Shown: piece after piece, positions 47,166 through 58,165 of the stretch
Layout: each line of letters begins with the position of its first letter
Numbering within the stretch: the first letter of the stretch is position 1
Assembly: GCF_004664715.2 (NCBI RefSeq)
Contig: NC_051070.1
Coordinates: forward strand, 41,504,456-41,568,455
Direction: 5' to 3'
Source: Peromyscus leucopus
Lineage: Eukaryota; Chordata; Mammalia; Rodentia; Cricetidae
DNA: 64,000 nt
Notes under the pieces: generated by a model
The model's input: the letters and a program-made list of their open reading frames with translations, nothing else
What the model was told of the DNA's origin: nothing
Databases searched by the model: none
Made by a program: the position numbers and the translations under genes

Positions 47166-47506
47166 TGTCATGGTTTGACTCTGAAGTGGCCCCACAGGCT
47201 CCTGTGCTTGAACACTTGGTCACAGCTAGTGGTATTACCTGGGAAGATTGTGGAAATTTTGGAAGCTAGAGCCTTGCTGGAGGAGGTATGTTACTGGAGG
47301 TGGGTGAATAGGTTTAAGCCTTGGCTTGATCGCTTGATCTTTCTCTGCTTCCTGACAGTCAGGCTGGCTTCATTGTTGATCTTCCACACATTCTGTTTCG
47401 TGATGGACTGTATCCACTCTGTACCTGTAAGCAAAGTGAAACCTTTCTCTCTTGAGCTGCTTTGGTCAGAATAATGCATCATTGCAACAGAAGGTAAACT
47501 AATGCA
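47166..47506 (+). mobile_element. MaLR LTR (MT/ORR1-related)
   Basis: 'tgtcatggtttgactctgaa' start, 'gaacacttggtcacagc', 'agagccttgctggaggagg', 'gatggactgtatccactctg' and 'ttgagctgctttggtcagaa', then the end 'aaactaatgca'. The AATAAA position is altered ('gcaaagtgaaacc'). TG start and CA end present; flanks 'attag' and 'ttaag' are not a clear duplication. Confidence 0.82.
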
Positions 47507-48285
47507 TTAAGGGTACTTATAACTTCCCTATCAACAAATAACTTTATATATGTTACATTTTATATTCAAATTATTAAATTTTAATAATCTGACATTTTAT
47601 AAAAGTATGTTTTTTCTCATAAATTATTCTTTTTCATTAAGAAGGAAATACTGTTGCTGAATATTTACCAATTAAAGCAATTAAATTCAACAAACATTTA
47701 CATAAGTAACAAATGACTGTAGGCATTCAGTTGTATTTTATTCTCCTAATATCATCTTCAGCTATAGAAGCACTTCATTTTTTTTTTCAGAACAGGAACA
47801 ATAGGAATGATGGCAGGTGCAGACAAACTTTATTACAATGAATAATTATCTTGATTTTACAGATGTCTCAAAAATTTACTCCATATTTACAATGTAATTG
47901 TTTAATGAATTAAAAGCAACAGCAAATGCAATGGATACGATTCTGAGGTACAGAGGAGCAAGATAATGAGAAAGCAATTCAAAGATGCTAGTTACAAAGT
48001 TTTATAGGTTTCCTTCATATTCTTGTAAACAGAAACACAAAGAGCAGTAGTAATACCACATGCAAAAATTCCAAATATCTTCTGGCCATGTGTTAACCAG
48101 TCTTTCTTGGTGTAGCTAATGATATTGGCCAGCTAATCTTACTTACAACAAATTAAATGTTTGTTGCCTTTTTTGTTACTTCAAGAGGACATTAAGATCT
48201 TTTTCTTTTATCCTAAATCTAGTGAGATCAGTCAAAATTTGAAAAATTCTTTATTTTCTCATACTGGGAATATAAGCTTAAATAA
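47507..48285. other. Unassigned stretch
   Basis: A+T-rich. No recognised element. Confidence 0.35.
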
Positions 48286-48379
48286 GGCTAAGGAAGGGGA
48301 GTGGGGCAGGAAGGGAGAGAACAAGGGAATCTGTGGCTGTTATGTAGAACTGAATAGTATTGTAAAATTAAAAAAAAAG
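48286..48379 (+). mobile_element. L1 3' tail
   Basis: 'aaggggagtggggcaggaag', 'ggaatctgtggctgttatgt' and 'agaactgaatagtattgtaa', then an A-rich end. The last part recurs in the very short insertion at 53216-53277. Confidence 0.7.
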
Positions 48380-48388
48380 AACACACAC

Positions 48389-48419
<31 letters not shown>
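48380..48419. repeat. (CA)n microsatellite at L1 tail
   Basis: About nineteen CA units directly after the L1 A tail, in the position where a tail could have mutated into a repeat. Confidence 0.97.
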
Positions 48420-48420
<1 letters not shown>

Positions 48421-48421
<1 letters not shown>

Positions 48422-50479
48422 AAAAAGAAGTTACATTCAAACCATAAATGATTATTGAAATAGTCAGGTACAAGCATGTTATTATTATGCACAGTGAGAG
48501 GTGTTTAAGCATTAAATTTTTGGAGACACCATCAGCAAATAGCTTTTGTTTGAGGTCCAGGTGAATCTGAATATTTTTTGAGAGTACTCATATAAGGTTT
48601 TATACATTTCATTGTAATCTAAGATATTCCGTATTCTAACTAAATTTGCAGCTCCAAGGAGTCTTCCTCCTGAATGTCCTTGGGTTCTGCTAAGAATACA
48701 TACCTGGTATTGTTCAGACTTTTTAGAGATGTTGTACCAAGCAAGAAACTGAAAGTTTTAGGCTCAGAAGTCACATAACTAATGTACAAAATTCTTCAAC
48801 TACATACATATTTTGAGAAAATGGAATTTGAAAAGAGACACAACTATATATGAATCATGAAATTGTGTGTTTTTTGTTTTTGCTGTTGTTATGTATTTCA
48901 AGGTAAGTATTTAGTGGAATATTGAATAAAAAAAATCACAAAAAAAGAGTACATATGTAATTCTGACAGACTAACATTAGGATATAATATTTTAATTTTA
49001 TAACCCGAACAGAATTTGAACTTCTTTCTTACTTTCTAAAGCTTTGAACAAAATCATTGCATCTATGCACATGTATCTTGCTCTATAATGAAATCTTAAT
49101 TTTTTCATTATCTTCTAAGTTTATAACAGTTTGTCTTTTTTTGTTTGTTATTCATCTGAAATACAGGAAAGCAGGCAGTGAATTAATTATTGAGTGACCA
49201 AGTGGCTGTACCTCAACAAGTTTTAATTACTAGGCACCTGGCAAGCCTCAAATTGTCACGTTGAAATGTACAGCAATGGATGGACTATAGTAAATTTGGA
49301 AGAATGTGCATACAATAGAAAAGTAATAATTAACAGAAAATCAAGATGGTCATGCACATTTAGATGTATTTATGTAGTGTCTGTTTGTAAGTAGGGAGAA
49401 TCCTCTTTATTGGGATACAGCATATTGTTTCAATTAGTTATGAATTAGGTAAATGTATTGCCTTCATTCCATATTTTATCTAATATACCGGTTTCAGAGT
49501 ATTAATTTAAGTGAGGTTAAAAATAAACTAAATTCACTTATTGACATAATTATTGACAAAAATTTTCAGTTTACCTTTGTCTCTATAATTAAATAATTTA
49601 ATAATAACGACATTATATCTTCATATTCAGGCAATATCCTGAGACTGGGTAAAATGGAAATTCTTCTTACCTTACTTCCTTTAGCCTCCTCTGCAAGCTT
49701 CTTTTCTGAAATGTGGAATAAGGGAGATAAGATGACAGTTCCCTTTGGAGTGCATCAAAACACACCAGGGCAATAAATACTATGATAGCAAAGATGAAGG
49801 TCTGTGACCCCAATTGTGGCATCTCAGATTTGTAGAGAGCCACTGGAGAATGGCCTGCTTGGCCTCACTATTTCTCTCACTAGCCAGTGTACAAGCTGTT
49901 TCAGAAACATTTTGAAATGGAAAAAAAAAGTCCTTCAGAATCAAGCTCTAGGGATGATTTAAAACTTTTAGCCCTAGTGACACTTTACTACAACCTGAAG
50001 AGTTAATAGACCACAATCCCACAAATTTCTGAAGCCTTGGAAAGTTACAGAAATCCGTGTTTAATGCATGGATATGGGAGGTATGCAAAAAGATAAACCT
50101 ATCTTACCATTGAATCATAAAATCGAATAATAAATGTCAAAGAATAAGAGTGGTCATATTAAAACAAACTTTTGATATGGCCATTTATGCCCTATTTTAT
50201 CAAATTCACTATGTTAGATGGCTGCATCAGGGTAAGAAAGGATGAAATGAAATCTTATTATCATGAAAACACCATAAGAGAAGTAATACATTTTTAATAG
50301 ACAAGGAGGACTTCTGATTATTTTATGGTTTGTCCCCACCCAAACTCAAGATGAAGCTTGCGTTTGCAGTTTGGAAATTTATAAGTTACATGTTATCAGT
50401 AAATATTCAAATCACAGAGTCATCATGAGTCTTTATGAAGGAATTTTTTGGTTACTACAGGATTTCTGTCCCTTTTCTC
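48421..50479. other. Unassigned stretch
   Basis: About 2 kb, A+T-rich, with no repeat that I can name. This is one of the larger blank areas and would be a candidate for low-copy sequence. Confidence 0.35.
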
Positions 50480-50655
50480 TTTTGCTTATGACCAAACATG
50501 TGAATTTCTGAACCCGACCATCAGAGAAAATTGATGACAGCATTCAGCTCTTGGACTTTCTAGCCTCCAGAATTGTAGGGATCAACGTAAACTTCTTTTC
50601 ATTGTTATTTATTTAATCTTGGCTGTTCTGTTATAACCTCAGAGAATGGACTTGT
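50480..50655 (+). mobile_element. Possible MLT1-type MaLR LTR end
   Basis: 'ttggactttctagcctccag', 'aattgtagggatcaacg' and 'ttatttatttaatcttggc', with 'gttctgttataac', follow the order of the 3' end of old mammalian MLT1 LTRs. Heavily decayed. Confidence 0.45.
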
Positions 50656-51611
50656 AAGTAAGAGTAAGATTTGTAAAGACTTGAGGATTTGAGGAGTCTA
50701 ATTAAGAACTCAATGAAGATGTGATCATCCAGAAGAGAAAGTGTTATGTGGCAGTATTAATATGAAAATCTATGCTAAAGATTTCTGCCCTACAAAAGAT
50801 CATTTTCAAAACAGTAATCCAGAAAACTGGGGGCTTTTGAGGCAGACAAGGACAATACATTAGAAATGAAGGGCTCTTGAGGGAGGGAAATTTGTGAAAT
50901 GATCAATATTTTACATAGAGATCAAGAGACCAAGAGGACTAGAACTTATGAAGGACAGAGACTTTTGTCATTACTGTTGACAAGCACCATGAATGCCACT
51001 ACTAATAGGACTGAAACCATGGGAGAGTGCAGATGAGGAACACAAGGTTCTGAGTGAGGAAGCAGAACGGTAGACACGGCACCTCGAAAGGCTGGCCAGT
51101 GATTTGTGACAAAAAATTCATGGACATTTGTGAAGACTGGCAACATCATGTCACTTTTTGGATTCCTAACCTATAAAATGGCCTCTCTTCTCATTGTAAA
51201 GGTCTTTATCCTCCAAGCTCTAGATTGTACAAACTTTCCATTTTAATTTTCTGACCCCGCCACTTTCCTTTCTGCTTTCTCCACACTGTATTAGTTCCAA
51301 ACTTTCTTGTGAGCATTTCACTATTACTTTCCTAGTATTTCAATCCCATTATTTTTCTCAAACCTATCATTTCCTCCAAAATATGATTCTTATCATTACT
51401 AACTATTTATTAACTGACTAAATTTAAAGTGAAATGACTGACCTAAGCAAATAGGGCACAATGGATTTCTAAATTTGCATCATCAAAACAGCAGCAGCAC
51501 TGTCATAGGGATTCAGTTGTGACTCAGATAATTATGAAAAGAAAATTAAGGACATGGGGAGTAATTTAACTTTAAAGTGTTTTTGTATAGCTTATGGAAT
51601 TCACACATGGG
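50656..51611. other. Unassigned stretch
   Basis: No recognised element. A minus frame of 67 codons at 50946-51149 begins with a hydrophobic-looking segment but has no family match. Confidence 0.35.
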
Positions 51612-52020
51612 TTGCCAAGGTCCAGCTGCAGCTCAGGTTCACGTCCTGAGATAGGAAAGGAGTGTGGGCACAAGGAGAAATTCTGACCACGATGTGGACT
51701 GAACTCAAGTGGTCCTGAATATTTGGAGCCACCTTTATTTATACTTTAACAGAGTTTTTTTTTCTACTAGGCTTACATGAACAGCTAAAGTATTTGGTCC
51801 TATCTTTGTCTTTTAAGGAATATATCACATTTTATGAAATACATGGTAATCATTTAAAAGCCCTCATTGCCCCCGTTTATGCTTCTCCTAAAGCACCTTC
51901 CGACCCCATACATCACCTTATTCTAGACACAGAGTTCAGCATTTCTGCAGGCCTAACTAGATATGGAGCCAGACACACCCTGCTCTTACAGCACTGATGT
52001 CAGCTGGCAGCTATTTGTGG
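51612..52020 (-). mobile_element. Probable ERV LTR
   Basis: On the minus strand 'ttaaagtataaataaaggtg' (near 51733-51752) combines a TATA-like box and AATAAA. The surrounding text ('tgagataggaaaggagtg', 'gtggactgaactcaagtgg', 'atatggagccagacacac') resembles a rodent ERV LTR. Borders and class are uncertain, and no internal region adjoins it. Confidence 0.5.
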
Positions 52021-53170
52021 TTACAAAGTTAAAAAGTAATAGAAATGAACACCATGCTTTAAGGACAACAGTATTCAAATTCAAATAATTCTTTCATGTC
52101 TGCAAGATATGCTTTCATACAGTTCCCTTTTCTACAATAGGATCCCACGTCTCAATCTTTCTGTAAAAGGCAGACATTGATAAGGCATTCTTTTCCCATC
52201 TCACTAAAGCATACTTCTTCCACCAATATGAACTCCTGTAATGGTAAAGATGGATCTCTCCATCCCATAGTTTACACGGCATTTTCCCCATTGTATCCTA
52301 CTAGGTCCTATCATTGATTGTATATGCTTGGTGTCCAGAGAACTTACTCTCAACAGCTGGCAGTATGTTTATTCCTGAGTTGGTTTATTTTTTTCTATCC
52401 TGTGTATGCATGCCTTACTCTCCTTTCCAGAACTGTGAGACACGGTCAATGTTTGAAGTGTTGTTTTCCCATATGCATCTAACTGTCTCTATTGAGTCAA
52501 AAAAGTTCCCAGGATTAGGAGTTATAGTTAGTAGTTCCAGATGAGAGATTTGAGAAGCAGTAGCCCCCTGCTGAATCTGAGGGGAAAAATATTTGAAAAG
52601 GAACAGAATTTCCAGGGAAATTATAGCCGTTGTACTGTGTGACTGACAAAGTAAGATTAAAAACTTCCCAAAGAATAAACAAATATAATGAGAGAGAGAG
52701 AGAAGAGTCTACTAGCTGCAATAATTTTACAGATTCCTACACAGTCCCATGGTTTACTGGTCCTTGCCAATGGAGAATCCGTGCTCAAGGAAACCTGTTG
52801 GACAGGGGGTTATATGAGGACCCGAAACTAGGCTGCCAGGTTCCAACATTGGCTGAGATTTAGAATTATTCCCCCCACTTTGGTACCATGTATAGCACTT
52901 TTTAGCACCATGACAGTCAGCCGTCGATGGGATTAGCCTTCAAGATTAGTATCAATGTTAGTTCTTTCTGTTTCATGACTGAAGGATGTAATCTCTTCAG
53001 CAATGAGGTCTATCCGTCAAGTTCTGGAGGATAACCAAGAGTACTGGCAAGTCTGTGATGCTTGGAGGTCTATAGGACCCTTTTACCAGGAACTCTAAAA
53101 GAAGTAGCCCATTCCTGATACTATGACTTCAAATTGTTAATGTGAGATTTATAGCTGGAGTATTTTTTGG
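52021..53170. other. Unassigned stretch
   Basis: Contains a short (GA)n at 52689-52702. Frames of 67 to 77 codons are unassigned. 52360-52460 may be an old LTR trace, but I cannot place it. Confidence 0.35.
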
Positions 53171-53215
53171 CACTGTAGCATACATCTATTAAGTTTCTTT
53201 TAAAACATCCTGCTC

Positions 53216-53277
53216 TTGTTCTCCCCCGTCAGAACTGAATGGTATTGTAAAATAAAATTAAATTAAATTAAAAAAAA
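53216..53277 (+). mobile_element. Very short L1 3' end insertion
   Basis: About 62 bp: 'agaactgaatggtattgtaa' plus an AATTAA-rich A tail, the same L1 end as at 48340-48379. 14-bp flanks 'aaaacatcctgctc' (53202-53215) and 'aaaacattctgctc' (53278-53291) differ at one base and look like the target duplication. Confidence 0.75.
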
Positions 53278-53329
53278 AAAACATTCTGCTCACTGTAGGA
53301 TACTTATATTAAATCTGAAGTAGTGGCTT

Positions 53330-53955
53330 TCTACATGTGTTTTTCAAATGGGCTTTAATGTTAATTATCCCTCTTGCTTTTCCTCCTCTACTCTGCTCTC
53401 CTAACTCCCCACACCAATTTAACCATTCATATTCCATTATTCCCCTTTAATATTTTATACCATTGTGCTCTATCTTTCCTCATTTGAAAACCTTCTCTCT
53501 GTCACCTCTTACAATTTTTTTCACTTATGAAGGTATTTAAAATGAATTGCATGTATCTTAAGATTTAAAACTAACATACAGAAATAATGCAACATTTGTT
53601 TTTCTAGTATGAATTACCTTACTTAGAATGATTGCTTCCAGCTTCAAGCTTTTACCTCCAAATTTCATAATTACATTTTTTCTAAACAGTTAAATAGTAC
53701 TCTACAGTGTAAATGCATCATATTTTCACTATCCAGTCATCATTTTATGGGCATCTTGGCTATTTCCATTTCCTAGAACATCAATTTGTGAGTGAAATAG
53801 AGGGGTCATATGATAGATCTATAATAATAATCAAGTGTGTATGCCCAGCAGTGAAATAGATGGGTCATATGGTAGATCTATATTAATAATCAAGTGTGTA
53901 TGCCCAACAGTGAAATAGATGGGTCATATGGTACAACTATATTAAGTTTTTTGAG
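53330..53955 (-). mobile_element. Antisense L1, 3' UTR and ORF2 end, old
   Basis: C/T-rich antisense 3' UTR ('ctctgctctcctaactcccc'), then 'gaattaccttacttagaatg', 'acctccaaatttcataatta' and 'ttatgggcatcttggctatt' as antisense ORF2 end. It contains the 59-bp tandem repeat at 53792-53934. Confidence 0.7.
53792..53934. repeat. 59-bp tandem repeat, 2.4 copies
   Basis: 'gtgaaatagaggggtcatat' at 53792, then 'gtgaaatagatgggtcatat' at 53851 and 53910, spaced exactly 59 bp. The unit derives from the antisense ORF2 region that encodes the IYPR/AIPLL part. Confidence 0.95.
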
Positions 53956-53989
53956 CAACACAGAAGATGAGGGATAAAGATCTTAAAAT

Positions 53990-54440
53990 TCCCAGCTAGT
54001 ACATAACATCAAGTAAAAGATGTATCTAGATACAACAGGGAAGTTACACATAGGAACTTACAGTGATTGTGACAAAATACATAACATCTGTGCACACTTT
54101 AGTCAGATAAAATTCCAGCATAGAGTGAGGAAGGTAGGAAGGAAACTCCCAGACTAGTTGAGGAATTATTGACATTTAATAGCTTCTAGGAGGGGAGAGG
54201 CAATTTTCTTCAATGGTATGGCTCTAGTAAGTTAACTACGTGTCAAAGCAGGCCATCCTCCCAACAGCAGATGAACAACAGAAGTTAGACAGATAAGGAA
54301 AGAAAAGAAAGGAGAAAAGAATTCCAAAGTTCACTAGAAACTAATGAGAGGGAGTGTGGCTATGAGAACTGTTGGGGGAGTGGTGAATGTGACTAATATT
54401 CAATGTACTCTATTCTCAAACAATTTACAAAATATCGTTT
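53990..54440 (+). mobile_element. L1 (Lx-type) 3' UTR end, sense
   Basis: 'acatctgtgcacactttag', 'gataaaattccagcatagag', 'atttaatagcttctagg' and 'gcaattttcttcaatgg', then 'tattcaatgtactctattct', in Lx 3' UTR order. Confidence 0.65.
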
Positions 54441-54486
54441 AAAATGTTTTTATTTTATTTGTTTTCATTTTTTATACAAGTACTCT

Positions 54487-54487
<1 letters not shown>

Positions 54488-54532
<45 letters not shown>
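54488..54532. repeat. (CA)n microsatellite
   Basis: About 22 uninterrupted CA units. Confidence 0.98.
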
Positions 54533-54536
<4 letters not shown>

Positions 54537-54954
54537 TACATGTAAATGATACCTTGCGGAGTTCCTGGTAAACAAGATAGAGACCATCAGCAGTGATGGG
54601 AAGGAGAGATATCAAAGAAAGGGGTTGGCGGTAGAAGAGCACAGGTGATGAAAGGCGGAGCTGCGAATATTGGGAAGAGAGGTGTAAGTGAAGACTAGGA
54701 TCAATGCGCATAGCATAGAGTAGGAGAAGAGGGCATTTCGAGGTGGGGTAACTATAATGATGTTTAGAAAATCATGTAGAAATTTATTTTATGAGCTTCA
54801 TATATGTCCATACATACATACATATTCGTGTAAGAGTTTAATCAGGCCTCCTTACTCAAGGCATTTTGCTAACATCCAAAACCATAGGTTGCCAACCAAA
54901 AAGTTCAGTGTTTAGATGTGGTATACCTCTCTACTAGTTGATGGTCAGAAGTAT
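54533..54954. other. Unassigned stretch
   Basis: Purine-rich 54600-54740 without family match. A short CATA run occurs at 54809-54823. Confidence 0.3.
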
Positions 54955-56008
54955 TCTGGAGTGCCCCCAACACAACACAGACTATTTCCATTGCTAACTT
55001 GATGGTAAGATCCCACTCCTGAAGACACATACACATTGGTCAAAGGATAGTACTGACCAAGAGGTTTTCTCTATGATGCCTAACTCATAAAAGTAGCATA
55101 GAGGCTGCTGGGAAAGAGAATGCGTCAACAGTCTTACCTAACTCTTAACTCTGTGAACTCCACTAATGACCAGGTGGGCAAAATAAGTAATAATGACTCA
55201 AATGTGATGAAGGTAACTGACCATATTTTGATTGGATTTAAAGCCTACTCCACAGAAAGAAATACATGCCTGTACTTTAAATCTAGCTTTCAACTTATAG
55301 TTGGAGAGGTCGTGGGCACCAGAGGTGAAGATACCACTGGTATTTTGTTAATGAACATAGTGTCAAACTGTCAGTGCAATTTGCATCTTTCTACCTGTCG
55401 AGTAGCACAGCTCTCATGCCTCATCAGAGAAGTTAATTTGTCCAGTGGAGAGTGATTAACAACGAAAGTCCTAACTGGTCAAAATTCAGAGAACAACAAA
55501 TGACTGTGGAAAACTCGGACACATGTAAAATGTCCATATCACACTCAACCTCAAGGCTCAGGGACCATTGTAAAAGAGGGCCAGAAATATTGTAAGACCC
55601 AGAGTGAATGGAGGACTGGACCACAGCAGTGTCTCCTGGATGTTAAAAGGCTGCTGGGCTTGTGAACTCGCAGTAGCTGTGGTTGCCTGCACAAGATTAA
55701 TGCAGTTAACTTTCCAGTATGGGATAGACTGGGGTTCATAGTCCCATCCCTTACTGAGGAAGTGAGATCCGTTGATAGATATCTTCTGGACAGAATCAGG
55801 TTTCTTCAAAGATGTAGCTCCTTGAAGATTGACCGCGGTCCAAGGAATGATCCCCATACCCTGAGGTATATGGAAAGCAATGATTGGAGTTATCAGAAGA
55901 GGACAGAAAATTGGGGGGGGGAAATAGGGGTGAACCTGAGAGGAGTGGGAGTGAATATGATCAAATGCACTGCATGGAAATTTCAAGAAATAAAAATATT
56001 AATTAAGA
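54955..56008 (+). mobile_element. L1 (Lx-type) 3' UTR, sense, about 1 kb
   Basis: 'ggagtgcccccaacacaaca', 'gatgcctaactcataaaagt', 'cctactccacagaaagaaat', 'ctcatgcctcatcagagaag', 'caaggctcagggaccattgt', 'cctgcacaagattaatgc' and 'aaatttcaagaaataaaaat' run in consensus order. It carries the longest frames in the window (minus 55558-55986, 142 codons; plus 55120-55455, 111 codons), which are non-coding accidents of this 3' UTR. Confidence 0.8.
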
Positions 56009-56303
56009 AATAATAATAGTAGAAATTGAGGGGACACAGTAACAAGATAATATATGGGCATTGTGTATTTTCTGCTTAATTTTGACGTAAATATACTGTT
56101 TAAATATTTTATAGTGGATTGTGTAAGAGAAACCAATACCAAAGTTGAGGTGGGACCAGTAAGTGAACAATGTTTGTCCAAATCATAAGTGGGAGGCATG
56201 CATAAAAGTTGACAGATTTTCTGGGCAATGCCTTTGCTGTCAAATCACCAGGGATTCCTTCCTTAGTTTGTAGCCATCTGCACAATGTTTCATCTCTCTA
56301 ATC

Positions 56304-56512
56304 CAGTGGTCCTGCACCTTCCTAATGCTCTGACACTTTACTATGGTTCCTACTGGTGTGGTGATCCCCAACCATAAAATTACTTTCATTGCTACTTTAT
56401 AACTCTAATTTTTCTACTGCTATGAATAATTTAATGTAGGAATTAATAATATAAATAATTTTGGAGATAATGTTTTGCAGAGGGTTCTCAGCTAACATGT
56501 TGAAAACCACTG
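56304..56512 (+). mobile_element. URR1-type hAT-Charlie DNA transposon
   Basis: Begins 'cagtggtcctgcaccttcct' and ends 'ttgaaaaccactg', the hAT-Charlie terminal inverted repeats (CAGTGGTTCTCAACC type). 'gatccccaaccataaaatta' and 'cattgctactttataactct' are internal URR1 landmarks. About 209 bp, non-autonomous. The expected 8-bp target duplication is not evident. Confidence 0.9.
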
Positions 56513-56769
56513 AATTAAATGTTTGGTTTGTATTGAAACTACATAGGCAGCTTTTCTGTGTAAATCAATGTAAAAACTGCATCACTTTCCACAGGTCTTA
56601 CCATGGTTTAACTGATCGCATTAATACTATTGATAACATGTTTAAGGTAAGTAATAATAAAAAAATTCTCCAAATTTTGAGCATACATAATTTTATATTA
56701 GTCAAACAATATCTAATATTTTCTAGGGAAGGTATTGCTGCGTAATAGAAAATAGGTTTGGTGTATAAT

Positions 56770-56880
56770 TGACTTGGCATCTCAGGCAGTAAGGAGGCTA
56801 AAGTGGATAGATAACCATGGATTTGACAACAACCTGGGAAACAATGTGAGACTCTGTCTCCAAAAATAAAGAAATTAAAC
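56770..56880 (+). mobile_element. Old B1/7SL-derived SINE
   Basis: 'tctcaggcagtaaggaggct', 'gacaacaacctgggaaac' and 'gtgagactctgtctccaaaa', then an A-rich tail, follow the 7SL-derived layout. The 'gaccctgtctc' type end and high divergence point to a proto-B1. Confidence 0.65.
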
Positions 56881-57704
56881 ATGCTTCTATTATTACTACT
56901 CACACTATGGCACCTGTCAGTGGCCACAGAGTGTATAAAAGAAAAATTCTCTGATTCAAACTCAAACATTCCTGAGATTAAAATTTATCTGAAGATCTTC
57001 TTGTGTGTCTTCTGTGACATTTTGCAGTTCTTTATTGGTAGATTTTCATCTGTACCTGCCTGAGTTTCCTATCTGTGTTATAAGTCTGTAAAAATTTCAC
57101 TTCCTCTTTGCTCCCTACCTTTTGTGAATATTCCTAAATTGACTATTCACAGTGCCTCTCTCTTCACAGGTTTCCAGTGTTGTCCTACTTGCCATAATCC
57201 AAAAATAAATGTTAGACTGTGACCTTTAAATATTTACTCCAAATTGTCATTTCTACTATTTGCTCCCCGAGTTTTCACCCATGTGAACATAGCTTCACAA
57301 TGTACCTATGAGCTAGAACCGGTGACTCCTTATGTGTGGGTTTCTTAAATATAGGATGGAAAATCAAGCTCATTTAAAGAATGTTTTCCAATCCCATCAT
57401 ACTAACAAACTCCTTTTCATACTATCACATGAAGAGATTTTTAAGCCTTCTACAATTTGGATCTCTCACTTCACATCTCATGGTGGAAGCTACCTTATAA
57501 GGCAGTGAGAATTTTTTTTCAAAATATTGTACTCTATAGTTTCATTTACTAAATTTATAGCCATGTATCAGCAACATGATAACAAATTGTTCAAGCTTTT
57601 ATAAAATGAGAGAGAAAGACTGGACCCAAATAAGCTCTCCTCTGTGAGAATTAAAGGGTAATGATTTAACATCTAGACTTCAATATAAATGCTATAAAGA
57701 AAAT
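56881..57704. other. Unassigned stretch
   Basis: No recognised repeat. A 60-codon plus frame at 56881-57063 has an N-terminal leucine run (LLLLLTLWHLSVA) that would read as a signal-like segment, but its start lies in the A tail of the preceding SINE. Confidence 0.35.
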
Positions 57705-57885
57705 TGGGGGTTAGGAATATTTGCTGCTCCTGTAGGGGATCTGAGTTCAGATTCCAGCTTCCTATTATAGATCAGAATCTTCTGTAGTTCCGTATCCAGA
57801 GGATTGATCATTTTCTTCTATTTCATCATGAGTACTTGCCTACTGAAGACATGCATATACATAATTTAACATGAAAAAAAAAAAA
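57705..57885 (+). mobile_element. B2-type SINE
   Basis: 'tatttgctgctcctgtaggg', 'gatctgagttcagattccag', 'cttgcctactgaagacatg' and an A12 tail lie in B2 order. Diverged, with the 'caaccacatggtgg' region altered. Confidence 0.8.
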
Positions 57886-58051
57886 CTTCAATTAAGCCAA
57901 GCTATAATCTATGCTTTTAGAAATATGTAAGCATTTTCAGACAGGAGTGATAAATATCAAAGATACATTGAGTGTGACAGTATGAACACAATGTATATAT
58001 TGTGTCTTACTGAACTGGGGAATTAGTATGATTTCAGAGTAATACTATTGG

Positions 58052-58165
58052 GCATGGTGCCTTATGCTTATAATCCCAGCAAATCTGAAGCAGAGAAAGG
58101 ATGGCAGAGAGGTTAAGATTAGTCTCTGCTACAAAGAAAAATTTTGTCACAAAACAAAATAAACA
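58052..58165 (+). mobile_element. Old B1 SINE
   Basis: 'ggcatggtgccttatgctta', 'taatcccagcaaatctgaag' and 'ctacaaagaaaaattttgtc', with an A-rich tail, match a strongly diverged B1. Confidence 0.7.

Noticed and set aside
53792..53934. Regularly spaced repeats that could suggest an array
   Set aside because: The 59-bp units are contiguous copies of L1 ORF2 text without spacers; not a CRISPR-type array, and the genome is a mammal.
55558..55986. 142-codon minus-strand open frame, the longest in the window
   Set aside because: It lies antisense across an Lx-type L1 3' UTR and has no domain; frames of this size appear by chance in such G/C-balanced repeats.
56881..57063. 60-codon frame with an N-terminal leucine run
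   Set aside because: The start codon falls in the A tail of a SINE and nothing downstream supports a secreted peptide.
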